From NCBI RefSeq assembly GCF_000346465.2, contig NC_034015.1:17221510-17285509 (forward strand): a DNA stretch of 64,000 nucleotides, read 5' to 3'. Positions 11,520-23,367 of the stretch are shown here, piece after piece. The notes under the pieces are model-generated. The model saw only the letters and a list, made by a program, of their open reading frames with translations. It was not told the DNA's origin and searched no databases. This DNA is from Prunus persica (taxonomy: Eukaryota > Streptophyta > Magnoliopsida > Rosales > Rosaceae). Each line of letters opens with the position of its first letter. Position 1 is the stretch's first letter. The position numbers and the translations under genes are program-made.

Positions 11520-14500
11520 ATGGTGCTCGAGGTAAATATCCAAACGCTAATTGCACATAAACTTCCTCGCTTTCCTTACTGAAATTCCCCAAAATCTTCG
11601 TCCATCTCGCAAATTAGGGTTTAAATTTCCGTTAGCTTTTTTTCGTGCAATGGTTCATTTTTGTTTTTCTCCCCAGGCGACAATGATCTGCATTGATAAT
11701 TCGGAATGGATGCGAAACGGTGATTATGCTCCTTCGAGGTTTCAAGCTCAGGCCGATGCTGTCAATCTGATTTGTGGAGCTAAAACCCAGGTATTTTTAA
11801 AGGTGTACTCTTATTTGTTATGTTATTTCTTGTTTGGTTGTTGGTGAAGTCCGTGTAAGTTAGGAAAACCTCGCATGTCATATCTGGTTGAGCTTAGGGT
11901 AACTTTTGCATTATTTGATCATCCAATATATTTTACTCAATATTTCTTCATTGAAATCATTTACTTTTGGAGATTTGATTTTCGTTTTATGGTTTTGGAT
12001 AATGTTTTAGATTGTTATTTGATTGTGTTGTGGGCGTGTAGAGGGGAGAGAGCAGTTGTTTGTGGTTGGGTTTCGGTTGTTGCTTCGGATATAAGATCAT
12101 AATGGTTGCTTATGGTTTGTAATTTAAAGTGAATTCATTTTTTTTTCCCGGTATGCAGTCTAATCCAGAGAATACAGTAGGAGTTCTCACCATGGCAGGG
12201 AAAGGTGTTCGCGTTTTGGTCACTCCTACTAGTGATCTTGGCAAGATTCTGGCATGCATGCATGGTCAGTTCATGTACTTGCTTTTTTATTTTATATCCA
12301 ACAAACAAGCAAACACATAAGTTGTAGTGTTATTGAAGTTTATTATTTTTCAATTTGATGGAAGTATTCAACTCCTTGTAATGATTTTGTTGTCAATATT
12401 GGCACTTTCTCTAATACCAGAACTTTCTGAAGAAAAAAGAGCTTTTCCTGTTATGTGTGAACTAATTTAAGTAAGTTGTGGAAGTAGGATTTATTGTTTA
12501 CAGATGGAAATAGCTTTGGTTTTAGATGCATTGAATAATTCAATAAATTAAGGAAGTATGGCTGGAAATAATTATATTCTGATATAGCTTGAAGTCTTTG
12601 TGGCTGAAGGAGGTCAGTAGATGCACCAAGTGCAGTGCAGTCATATTTTTCTTATTGCTGCCTTTGTTCCAAGAATTTGGTGTTTCAGTATCTTTCTTGT
12701 TTCCAGAGGTTCTGGTACTTGGTATTCAGCTTGCCAGTATGCCTATCTGTGATCTCTTCACATGAGCAAGATTTTAGCATGTTTTGACGCACACAATGTT
12801 CAACCCAGTAACCTTCTTTTAACAATGAAACACTACTACTTGAGAATCAACGCAAGGTTAATGGATTTATAGTGTCTTCGTCAATTTATGTTTGACAGAA
12901 CTTTGAAACAGTGAAGTAACTAAGAAAATAGCAACTATATGCAAATCTCTTCACAAAAGTGATAAGAATGTCGGTCTCAGGAAAGAAGTTGAAGTGTTTT
13001 ATTGATCTTCATTTATTTTGCACCTCTATTATCCAGCATTTCAGCGCAATATTTTATTATTATTATTTTATAGGAGAAGTGTGTTGAAACTTACAAGATA
13101 AAATAAACTAATGATCCTGAAAGTAGGACTAAACTATCTTTGTCTATGTTCTCATCCCCCTTGTTACTAGTTCTCATTCCCCTTGTTACTAACTCCCTGC
13201 TTGTTGTGTATAATAGATTTCCTCATTGATATTTCTTCTCCTTTTGGAAATTTAGGTTTAGAAATAGGTGGTGAGATGAACCTGGCAGCTGGCATTCAGG
13301 TGGCTCAATTGGCCCTCAAACATCGCCAGAACAAGAAACAGCAACAAAGGATTATTGTGTTTGCTGGAAGGTTCATAATACCTCGTCATGCTTGTCTTTT
13401 CGTTTTATTATTTGCTAGTTCTTACATGTTAATAACTTTGACTTATGCGTTGTCAGTACTGTCAAACATGACAAAAAGTTTTTGGAGATAATCGGAAGGA
13501 GATTAAAGAAGAACAGTGTAGCCCTTGATATCGTCAATTTTGGTGAAGAAGATGAGGAGAAGTCAGAGAAGCTAGAATCCCTGTTTAAGACTGTGAACAA
13601 TAATGACACCAGCCACATTGTTCATGTTCCACCTGGTCCAAGTGCTCTTTCTGATGTACTTATAAGGTCAGTGTTTGGTTTGATTCCTCAATTTAGTATT
13701 TGATGTTTTAATTACTAAAAATTGGGATAATACCTCTGACCTTTAACTTGCATTTCATATTATTACCGACCTGAGCTTTAAATCTTGCACTTTTTTTTAT
13801 ATGGAAAAAACCAAAAAAAACCTTTAAAAGTGAAACTTAATCCCCTGAGTGAAAAAGTGTCTTTAGTTGGTTCAAATCTTTATTTTTGTGTATCTTTTTT
13901 CAAACAGAAGTGGTCATGTGAGTGGCACATCACAATTCTTAGTTATAGGTCGCATTGGTCAAAAAGTTAGGATTTGAACCAACCAAAACACCATTGTCAT
14001 TTAAGGGGTTAAGCGCCAATTTTAAAGTTTAAAGACTAATATAGGATACAGAATACAATTGATGGAATATTAATGAAATTTACCCATTTTTTATATTTTG
14101 TATAACTTATATTTTTCCCTTCTCCTGTGGCAGTACACCCATCTTTACCGGGGATGGGGAAGGTGGGAGTGGTTTTGCAGCGGCAGCAGCAGCAGCTGCC
14201 GCTGGTGGTGTCTCTGGTTTTGATTTCGGTGTAGATCCAAACCTGGATCCTGAGCTTGCCCTTGCTCTTAGAGTTTCAATGGAAGAAGAGAGGGCCAGAC
14301 AAGAAGCAGCTGCTAAAAAGGCTGCTGAGGATGCTTCCAAACAGGAAAAAGGAGGGGAAGCACAATCCAGCTCACAAGATGCAACTATGACGGAGCGTGC
14401 CAGTGCTGGAACGTCTGAAGCTGATAATAAGAGTAATGATTTCATGGTCAGTGTCATTTCTTTTGTACTTGAGTTTCTTTTTCTTCTTTATTTTGTAAGT

Positions 14501-16258
14501 AAGGAGTTGCGGGGTGGGTGTAGCATTACAAATAAAATATGTCCTCCATGCAGTTCGCTCTACCCATGAATTCTTGTTGATATATATATTTTATGTTTTA
14601 AAATGCCTTTTGTTCTTGTGCTTTATCTTCGGTTTTGTCCTTAGCTCGAAAGAAAACCAATGTGCGATGTAAACTGACCATATTTTTGACAACAGGATGA
14701 TGAGAATGCTCTGCTACAACAGGCCCTTGCAATGTCGATGGATGAACCCGCTTCCAGCCATGAGATGCGAGATGCAGATATGTCTGAGGCAACTGGAGAG
14801 GATCCAGAGTTGGCTCTAGGTGAGTTCTTCTGGTCATTTGACCATACTTCATTCATCTATGGGTGGGTTGGTTGAATAACAACGTTAGTTGGTGGCAATT
14901 TTTCTTTGGGAATAGGAAATAAATTTAAGGTGCTATTGCGAAAAATGCAAGCTTTGACCATTGTTAAGCACATGGTTCCTCAATTTGAGTCATTTCATTT
15001 CAGAAAATGTTATGTGAATTCACCTTGCTTATCATTTCGCTCTGATCATTTAATAATTGCCAGAAAGTCTGAAATTCTAAGCACATTATGGATAGAAGTT
15101 CTTTCTTGAATTCAATTTATATAGTACTCCTTGCTTATATATTCTAAAATTTACCACTGACAATATGACTGTTCTCTAAGTAGGTATTTGGCTTTAATTC
15201 CTAATATTTGGTGCTTGCAGCTCTTCAGTTGTCTGTGCAGGAGAGTGCAAAAGATTCTGGTAGCCAGAAAGATATGAGTAAACTATTGGCTGACCAATCT
15301 TTTGTGTCTTCCATCCTTGCCTCGGTATTCCTACAACCACACCCACTCCCCCCCTCTCTTTCTTTTTAACTTCCCTTCTAAGCAGAAATGCAGCATAAAA
15401 GTATCTCCTTTAGTGAACTAATGACATGATATTTAAATGCTTCTGCAGCTTCCAGGGGTTGACCCAAATGATCCTTCAGTTAAAGATTTGCTTGCTTCCA
15501 TGCAAAACCAGTCAGAGGTGAGATTATCGAACTTTTGATTATGATTTATGAATAGAAGAAAATAATTATAGGCAGCGTATAGTAAGTTATCTAGGTCTTA
15601 AGTTACCTTGTAACATTAATATGAATGCTCATGGAAGTTACTAGGCCATCCCTATCTCTAGGAACATTAATATGAGCAGTGTTTTTATAAGCATTTTATC
15701 TGTGTTTGCAACTGAGCAGCGCTTGGTATGCTTTAGTGTAATATGTGGACCATTTATATTAGCTACTGGCTTGACCATATACAGAGTTGCACCAATTACT
15801 CATGAGAACACTTTTAGCTGTGTTTCCAGCTGAGCAGCGCTCGGTATGCTTTAGTTAATTTGTGGACCAGTTATATTAGCTACTGGCTTGACCATATACA
15901 GACTTGCACCAATTACTCATGATAACACTTTTCTCACTTGGAAAAAACCATGGATGCTTTAGCTGCACTACCAAAACATAAGCATGGGTTAATGTGTAAC
16001 AGAAATTTGACCTCATGCTTCTTTATCCTGAAAGGAATTTCTTAGAATAACATGAAATTTTTTCTCGTGCGATTGAAATTTGAACTAACAGTTTGGCATG
16101 CATAGCAGTGGTATCTGATAAACATTTTAGTGGTACCAACCAATAGTGCCAGAGTATGAGCTCCACAATATTTTCTGATTAGGTTTTATTTATGTTGTCT
16201 TTTTAAGCCTGATCAGAAGAAGAATGAAGACAAAGCACCGAAAGAGGAGGAGAAATGA
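11520..16258 (+). CDS. RPN10: 26S proteasome regulatory subunit RPN10 (ubiquitin receptor)
   Basis: Ten exons join in frame: 11520-11531, 11677-11790, 12159-12264, 13256-13370, 13457-13666, 14134-14445, 14696-14819, 15221-15324, 15449-15518, 16208-16258, giving 405 residues. The N-terminal von Willebrand A domain ([20 protein letters not shown] to about residue 190) anchors the protein in the 19S lid/base. Three ubiquitin-interacting motifs follow: [13 protein letters not shown] (about 225), [12 protein letters not shown] (about 295) and [13 protein letters not shown] (about 328). An Ala/Gly run (about 200-215) links the vWA domain to the UIMs. The C-terminus is Lys/Glu-rich ([12 protein letters not shown]). 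The protein receives polyubiquitinated substrates for degradation. The start is a tiny four-codon exon, as in other plant RPN10 genes. Introns 5 and 9 contain a MITE-like inverted repeat and a 118-bp tandem duplication. Confidence 0.96.
13730..14050. mobile_element. MITE-like inverted repeat in RPN10 intron 5
   Basis: An arm at 13836-13880 (CTTAATCCCC to GTTGGTTCAAATC) is repeated in inverted form at 13969-14013 (GGATTTGAACCAACC to GGGGTTAAG), separated by about 90 bases. The arms share about 75-80 percent identity by eye. The outer limits are approximate. Confidence 0.5.
15701..15935. repeat. 118-bp tandem duplication in RPN10 intron 9
   Basis: 15701-15818 and 15819-15935 are nearly identical direct copies. 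Each runs from TGTGTTT, through GAGCAGCGCT and TTAGCTACTGGCTTGACC, to CCAATTACTCATGA. Only a handful of substitutions separate them, so the duplication is young. Confidence 0.9.
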
Positions 16259-17082
16259 TGCATATCCTGAGTTGTCTTTCAATGGCAGTTTCATTTGCCG
16301 AATACACCCAGTTCATGTCCGTTGCCAACTTGTGTTGGTAGATGCGATCTCTCTCCAACCACTAGTAGTGCTTATCTCTCTCTACTCTGGTTGTGACCTT
16401 TAAGCTTCTAGATTGACTTTTGGATCAATGTTTGTCCGGCAGGTCATAAAGCTCTGTTTTCGTACCAGTACATTGATCTTTAACATTTGCTTGAGAGGGC
16501 TTCTGATAAAAACGGACGGCTTTCTAGCAAAAACAATGTGCAACATTGAAATGTATCTCTGCATTGAATTTTATATTACATATTGTTAACATTTTTACTC
16601 TCTGTTTTTAGTTGTCAATGTGATTATTTTGGCCATGCCTGAATTGCCCTTGTCATTTTCCAGTCTTTGAATGGTAGCTGTTGGTCTCATTTTTGCTGTC
16701 ACTTTGAGTCCATTGATTGATCCGCATTTTTCCAGAGTGTATTCTCTAACTTATAAATCTACATGCAAGTTAAATTTTTTGGTTGCGATAAGATAATAAT
16801 TGCCTGATGCAATAAGTTTAGCTTAACTATCCATTCGTTCGTCCTCCCGCTTGAATCAAGGGGCTTGGGGATGCATAAACATCATGTGCTAGGATAGCAT
16901 CAGTTCAGTTGCTAGTGGATGCATGTGTGCATGAAGCTAGCTCAACTGTTGTGTAGACCTTCGTGTTTGTGGCCCCACACACGGGCTACTGTTGCAAAAT
17001 CATACTAGGATATGACGTGCGTGCAAACTGATGATCACAACACAATCAAATTCAAGTCTAATGAAAAGCATGAAATTTTCAA
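16259..17082. other. Spacer after RPN10
   Basis: The spacer holds the RPN10 3' UTR and low-complexity A+T-rich DNA. No gene, tRNA or repeat was recognised. Confidence 0.5.
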
Positions 17083-18962
17083 ATGCCGCATAAGGAGGAT
17101 AACTTGGGAAAGGAATGCCCAAACTTATATATTATGTCAACAAGGGATGAAACGGTTTCTAGCTTGCTCGCGGTGAAGCACAAAACCAGGCCAGAGATGG
17201 TGAAGCAAATATTGGGTAGGCTCATCCAACTGACTGACCAATTCAGAAAGGCTTTGGACAGGGCCGTTGTGACATCCAGGGACCACAGCTTCATCCCGCA
17301 CCAGCTTAAATCCAAGTCTAAAGAGCTGGCAGGACTTCTCCGCCAACTCAGCTGCTCCAACCTCGGCACCTATGATCGCCCCGCACGTGCGATCATCAAC
17401 CAAATCGAAGAAACCCTCGACAGGTGTCTGTTCCGGCTGCTCAAGCATCCCAAATGCATCATTATCAAGATCATCAAGAAGCGGTTCTCCACCTTCATCC
17501 CCGTTACTTGTTTCCTCGAAATCTCGGCGCATCTAGACGCTTCAATCGGGGATGTGTCTTGGCTGATCCGTTTCTGGAGGCCCGGGCCCCCGGACGAGGA
17601 CTTGAGACGGCCTCCAATGACATTAAACGAGCGCATTCTGTGGCTTGTTTGGGAAGAGATTGCAATTCTTCATCACCCGGCTGTATCCGTCCAAGCTCGA
17701 TGTAGTGCTGCAGCTTCACTCGGTCAGCTTGCCGGGACCACGAGACGTACATGACGTTGATCATCCGGGAGGGTGGAGTGGAAGCCTTGTTGAAATTGAT
17801 GGAGGAGGGTCCAATGGAAGGCCAAGAGAACGCTGCCAGGACCCTTGGGTGGCTGGGACGTTCCTGCGAAATCGTCGAACACCTTCATGCGGATGTATGT
17901 AAAATGTTTGCGAAAATCCTCAGAGAAGGCTCCTTGAAAGTTCAGGTTGCAGTGGCCAAGGCGGTGTCAATGCTCTCATATCAACACCCCGAATTGCAAG
18001 ATGTTTTTGCGCAGCACGATGTTGTCCGCTTGCTCATCGGCCATCTTGCATTCGAAATTGTTGAAGTGCATAGCAGCAAAACCCATAGCAATGACAATGC
18101 CACTGCTAATGAAGACCCAGCCACCAGGGAAAAAATGAAAGCATGGCAGCCAAAGCCCTTTGCAGACTAGCGGAAGGGAACTCAGCCATTTCCCGTAGCT
18201 TCGCAGAATCAACATCACTATATAGTTTCGGTGTGCTCCTGGAAAAGGGTTCCGAAAATGCCCAACTTTATTCTGTCCTTGCATTAATGGTGATCATGAA
18301 AGTGGCAGAGGAAGATGCTGATTTGAGAAGATGTGCCTTCAGTCCTAATTCTCCCACTTGGAAATATATTGCTGATCAATTATTACTGAAGATCACTGAG
18401 AATGTTGAAAACTCAGACTTCCAAGTCTTTTGCATAAAAGCTATTGGGAATTTGGCAAAGACATTTGGGTCAAGAGAGACAAGGATGATCAACCGATTGG
18501 TGCAGCTTCTCAATGGAAGCGAATATGATGTTACTGAGGAGGCTTGCATTGCCCTCACAAAATTTTCTTGTACAGACAACTATTTCCACATTGACCATTC
18601 CAAGGCAATAATAAGTGCTGGAGGTGTTAAGCACTGAATATGCGTTGGTTCTCATCTGCTACATTGCACTGCATGTACTGTACAGCGAAGAGCTTGCCCA
18701 GGCTGAGGTGCTTGCTGCGCTTACGTGGGCATCCAAGCTATCTTATATGACCAAATATGAAGAAGTGGACAAATTGTTGTGCAACATTCCAGTATGGGTA
18801 CTAGAAATGGAAGAACTTGCCCAGGCTGGGGTGCTCCCGATGCTTGAATGGGAAACCTAACAATCTTATATGTCCAAAGATGAAACAATGCTCACATTGT
18901 TACAAGGGGCTAAGAGTAGATTGAATCTCCATCAGTCCAAAGCCTCGAGAGGCGTCCATTGA
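17083..18962 (+). pseudogene. Broken armadillo-repeat-only (ARO) gene
   Basis: The intronless sequence reads as an ARO protein in pieces. 17083 (or the inner ATG at 17197, MVKQILGRLIQLTDQ) to about 17735 gives the N-terminal helical region and first repeats. A one-base shift near 17735 leads to YMTLIIREGGVEALLKLMEE (17751-18140). A second one-base loss at about 18140 (ATGAAAGCATGGCAGCC, where ATGAAAGCAATGGC is expected) leads to 18143-18637. A TGA after SAGGVKH, with a short deletion and frame change, leads to YALVLICYIALHV and SEELAQAEVLAALTWASK. The C-terminal stretch is then repeated (EELAQAGVLPMLEW), with a TAA at about 18858 and a final run to LLQGAKSRLNLHQSKASR, stop 18960-18962. ARO proteins control polarised tip growth of pollen tubes and root hairs. 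The multiple lesions argue for a pseudogene; independent sequencing errors are less likely but possible. Confidence 0.85.
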
Positions 18963-20166
18963 TTCAATCAGAAGCGTAGTGGTTTCCGATTCCTGGAAAA
19001 AGGAACAAAATTCCATTCTTTTGTTCATCAATTTATCATTCTTTCTTCTATTATATTCATACTAGCTGGTGCTCATATTAAATTTTGAGATTTAGAGATA
19101 GTTGAGCTGATTTCATAATAACTCACTAGTTTGTGTTTCTCTTTCGGAGATACTTAAAAAATAAAAACAGATTATCATATACATAGATAATCATCACGTT
19201 ATCAGGTGCAACCTTGGTGCAAGGACATTAGAGTCACTTCCAGAGATTCGAAGTCGCGACTGCTACTCTACCATGGCGAAACGCACATGTTGGTGTTGTT
19301 GCTATGGTCAAAGTAAGTGTTCTCTATATTTTGGCACATATGTGCTCTCTATTCAAGCATCTCCCAGAAGTTGAAAGAAAAGAAAATTGGAGCAACGGCA
19401 TTGGGAGCGAGAGAGTTATATGCTAGTATCAGTTGCGAGTAAGTGATTATAGCGTATTGATGCGTTATAGAACTCACTTGCATCAGCCGTACACAAGTAT
19501 GACAGTTGCATGTTTACCAATCCTCTGCCCTCTGAGAAAAATGATAAGTACCAAAATAATTGATGTGTTTTATTACTGAAGCTTGTCACTCTCAAACTAC
19601 TCATCTCAACTACCTATAATTCTTAAAATACCCTTCAAAGTTTATAAAAATTTTTTTAAAAACTTTAGTTTATATTTTAGTTTTGTTAATTTTAAAAGGT
19701 GCTGACTCAAAGGGAGATGCTACCGTGCTGCTCCATGAATGTAACACCCAATAATGGGAGAAAGACTTCCATAAAACGGGAATAGCCGCACTATTTTGTT
19801 ATGTCCAGTTAATAATGTTACAACACGTGTGATAACACTTTCACATGACAAAGCATTATTGGGCGAGGATTGCAAAATAGTGTTATTTCTGTTTTAACTA
19901 AGAAACTTTTGTTTATGTTTTAAATGTTTGTTCTTTTATGCAATTATAAAAGAACAAATTTATAATAAAAAATTATGGTGTTTTTGTTTCTAAAGTTTTA
20001 TGTAACTTCTCCAATTGTCCTTTAGTTGTTCTTATACTTAAAAAAGAACAATTGAAAGTTGTGTAAGTAAGAAGTGAGGGATAATAATATGAACTAAATG
20101 AATGTCACATGTTATGTGTCGGGTATGTTGTGTATGGAAAGAAAGAGAATTACTATAATTACTATA
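18963..20166. other. Spacer after the ARO pseudogene
   Basis: A+T-rich non-coding DNA. A possible 125-bp inverted repeat (19772-19896) is reported as a finding. No gene was recognised. Confidence 0.45.
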
Positions 20167-20460
20167 CTAGCCTTTTCGCACACGTTTCCGCACTTGTGAG
20201 AGGCTTTTTTTTAAAAGTTTGAAATTTATTCTAGAATTAAAAAAGCTAATGGGTAGTTGCGTTTCATAAAAATAGGATTCATTATCTGATTTTTCTGTTT
20301 ATTTTTTAATTTTTTTAAATATGAAAAAGTGCTAATTTATCATATTATCCTAATTTAATGAATGATTTCAATTCTTAATATTTGCATTAACCATGGACAT
20401 TTATTGGTATTTTGAATGTTTTACCATTCTCTGCCCCTTTACTTTATATATATATATAGA
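20167..20460 (-). mobile_element. Short non-autonomous Helitron, copy 1
   Basis: On the minus strand the element begins TCTATATATATATA and ends GAAAAGGCTAG. It lies between a 5' A and a 3' T, the A|T insertion signature of Helitrons, with a CTRR end. A degenerate CACA/TGTG hairpin precedes the end. A diverged copy with the same termini lies at 38028-38312. It encodes no protein, so it would need a Rep/Helicase supplied in trans. Confidence 0.65.
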
Positions 20461-20614
20461 TGATCCTACTATTATATGATACTAATAATTTTAAAATTGT
20501 GCATCGAAAAAGAGGTTACAAAGGAAGCACCCTACATTGAAAGAGAGAGAATTACTAAAACTTAACTATATGATCCCTAATTTTAACTTCTATTAGTGAT
20601 TAAAGTATTGAGAT

Positions 20615-21114
20615 TATAATATATTGGCTTAAATGTTGAAATGGTCCCTATGTTTTACCTTATCGGCCAATTTAGTTCTTGTGTTATTAATTTGGCCAAT
20701 TTAGTCCCTGTGTTTGTATCTATTAATAAATTTGATCCTTTCCGTCAAAATTATGTTAAAACCTAAAAAAAGAACATTTAACATTAATTTAAAATTTTGT
20801 AATTAATTATAAAGATTTAAACTCAAATAATAATAATGCTAAAATGATTAAAACCCACACAACCTCAACCTCCAACGGTCTCAATTCCTGTAGGAAAAAA
20901 AAGGGTTCTTAGTAAAATTGATGCCTACTCTTTTCTTGCTGCAAATTTTCTTCTATCTTATGTCTAAGATTTTCTCATACTCTATCTTTCATCTTTCTCT
21001 CCTCTCCGATCTATTGGTCTGAATGTCATCGACTTTTGCTGCAGCCAAGATGATCAATTGGCGGTAGAGCTGTCAAGCTTACGGTGACCGGCTATGATGA
21101 TCTTCATGATTTGT

Positions 21115-21173
<59 letters not shown>

Positions 21174-21515
21174 GTTGTAGTTTAGGTGGGGTTGGAATGG
21201 TAGTGAGGGTGGCTATGGTTTTGGGGTTGGAGTGGTGGTGGTGAGGGTGGCTGGGTTTGGGAGGTGGTTGAGGTGTGTGCGCGAAATTGGGAAAGGTGAA
21301 ATTTAAAAGAAATATATTCCATTTTCAGTTTGAATTTAAAATTTTATAATCAATTACAGTTTTTGTTATAATTAATTATATATTTTTAAAGGAATGGATC
21401 ACATTGACTAACATATACAAACACAAAGACCAAATTGGCCAAATTAATAACACATGGACTAAATTGGCCTATGAGATAAAACATAGGGACCATTTTAACA
21501 TTTAAGCCTAATATA
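20615..21515. mobile_element. Foldback element A with ~145-bp inverted ends
   Basis: The left arm (from ATATATTGGCTTAAATG, through GGTCCCTATGTTTTA and TTAATTTGGCCAATTT, to about 20760) is repeated in inverted form at about 21395-21515. The interior is non-coding, with a (GA)n run at about 21119-21170 and a G-rich GGTGGTGAGGGTGG stretch. The length (0.9 kb) and long TIRs fit a non-autonomous Mutator-like or foldback element. Its right end abuts element B. Confidence 0.75.
21119..21170. repeat. (GA)n microsatellite
   Basis: About 26 uninterrupted GA dinucleotides lie inside foldback element A. Confidence 0.95.
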
Positions 21516-23367
21516 TAACATCAAAAGACCCCCTCAAGGTTTGGGGTCATTCTTAATATGGGTCACTGGATTTTAATTTCATCATTTTACACTCTATAGT
21601 TTTCAAATTTGGCCAATTTACATCGTCCATCAAGTTCACCGTTAGATTTTCTGTTAAATTGGTGACATGGCAATTGTGGTACCCACTTTGATGCTGATGT
21701 GTGAACAAAAATAATAAAAAATTCTTTAAAAATATTATTAAATTAGATTTTTAAAAGAAAAAAAAAATTTTCCCTCTCTCTCTCTCTGCCCAGAACTTGA
21801 AAACCCCACCCACATCTCTGACCCATCTCCAACCACCTCCCCACCCAACCACCATTGAAGCCATACAAACCCCACCCACATATTCGCCGCTCCCCGACTC
21901 ACTATCTGATTCTCTTCCTCTCTCACCGTCTTTGTGTCTGGGTCAAGTTCGCAAGAGAGGAGTCAGATTCGAGTCATTCTAGAGACATCTGGGCAGGCTT
22001 AGAATTATGGGTTTTCGGATTGTGGGAGAGTACAAAGCTTGAAGAAGAAGACGAAGGAGAAGAAATGGAAGAAATGGAGGAAGACAGAAAAGAGGGCGCG
22101 CAGTAAAAGCCAAAAAAGGAGATTTTGGAGTGACGAAATATTTGGGGTTTGGGAGATTTTGGAAAGTCCTAAAGTTTTGTTCTTGGTCCCATTTTTGTTG
22201 TTCCTAGGTGATGAGATGGATTTGTCTTAGGTCGGCGAGAAAATTACGAGCTTCGTTAGCTCTGTCAGATCGCTTGGCCTTCTTCTTTCTGTGGGGTTGG
22301 GTCAAGGTTCATAAGGGGGGCGGCGGTGAAAGCTATAGGGGTTGGGGGAGAGGAGGGGGTTGCTGGTGCTTTTTTTTTTTTTTTTACAATGAACTCTGTT
22401 GTTGCCAACCCGGGCGTGCCAACCAACTGAACCTCCAAGAAGCCTGATGATTTTTACCCCCATCATTTTCTTCTTCAAACTAAAAACCAATACAAGCAAA
22501 GCTAGAGCTTAGCATACTCTGCATTTCTACTGCAATCTGCCCAAACTCTCAGTTCCTCTCTCTCAATGTCCAAAATTCTCAAATCCTAACGAACCTTAAA
22601 ATAGGCCAGCTCAATCGATTGAAGTTGATCTCAGCTTCCCAAATGGACATACTCTTCGCTCAGATCCAAGCGGACCTCCATTCCAATGGCGCTCTTCGCC
22701 AGTCCAATGCTCTCCTTCAAGCCTCCAACAATCCGCAACCGACCGCGACATATCTGTCATCGCCAAATTCGTTGTCAAAGAGATCGTCACCTTGCCTGTC
22801 CCCGCCTTCTGCAAAAAGCTCGCCTTTGATCTCATTCGCTCCACCCGCCTCACCGCAGACTCTGGGACATCGTCTGCTTTGGAATTCTCACAGATCTCGA
22901 CTTCCCCGACCTTGATGTCAGCGCCGCTGCCGTCTCCATCCTCACCGACATCCCCTCCTACCGCCTCTCCAAGCTCATCATCGACGCACAGAAAGGAAAT
23001 CAACAGTTGCTTTGATTCTCCGAGCGATAATCTCCGCTTCTCCATCACCGAAGTAGAGAGAGGGAGGGGTTTTCAAGTTCTGGGCAGAGAGAGAGAGAGA
23101 GAGGGGAAATTTTTTTTTTTTTTTGTTTTTAAAAATATAATTTAATAATATTTTAAAAGAATTTTTTATTATTTTTATTTACACATCAGCATCAAAGTGA
23201 GTACCACAATTGCCACGTCACCAATTTAACAGAAAATCTAACGGTGAACTTGATGGACGATGTAAATTGGCCAAATTTGAAAACTATAGAGTGTAAAATG
23301 ATGAAATTAAAATCCAGTGACCCATATTAAGAATGACCCCAAACCTTGAGGGGGTCTTTTGATGTTA
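21516..23367. mobile_element. Long-TIR element B (Pack-MULE-like) with captured TPLATE 5' end
   Basis: The first ~300 bases (TAACATCAAAAGACCCC to TGCCCAGAACTTGAAAA) recur in inverted form at about 23070-23367. Only a few substitutions and poly-A/CT length changes separate the arms, so the insertion is young. No transposase is present, so the element is non-autonomous. The cargo includes a piece matching the start of a TPLATE gene, listed separately. A 9-bp target duplication is not clear: the left flank is CCTAATATA and the right flank GTCCTTATA, perhaps because it abuts element A. Long near-identical TIRs plus host gene cargo are the mark of Pack-MULEs. Foldback and hAT origins cannot be excluded. 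Confidence 0.8.
22560..23050 (+). pseudogene. Captured TPLATE 5' fragment (frameshifted)
   Basis: From the ATG at 22643 the translation MDILFAQIQADLHSNGALRQ matches my recollection of the TPLATE N-terminus. After a 1-2 base shift near 22720 the next frame gives SATDRDISVIAKFVVKEIV and KKLAFDLIRSTRLTAD. After another shift near 22860 come the equivalents of the residues before SCFDSPSDNLRFSITE. The fragment covers about the first 125-130 codons without introns and includes an apparent 5' leader upstream of the ATG. TPLATE is the large coat-like subunit of the plant endocytic TPLATE complex. Here it sits inside a transposon, is frameshifted and ends abruptly at the right TIR, so no functional product is expected. 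Confidence 0.8.

Noticed and set aside
17137..17532. 131-codon minus-strand frame in the ARO region
   Set aside because: It is opposite a clear ARO coding strand and has no recognisable motif.
19230..19280. GATTCGAAGTCGCGAC as a tRNA or SINE B-box
   Set aside because: No A-box or cloverleaf around it; too weak to call.
22611..23048. 145-codon minus-strand frame inside transposon B
   Set aside because: It is antisense to the captured TPLATE fragment and matches no family.
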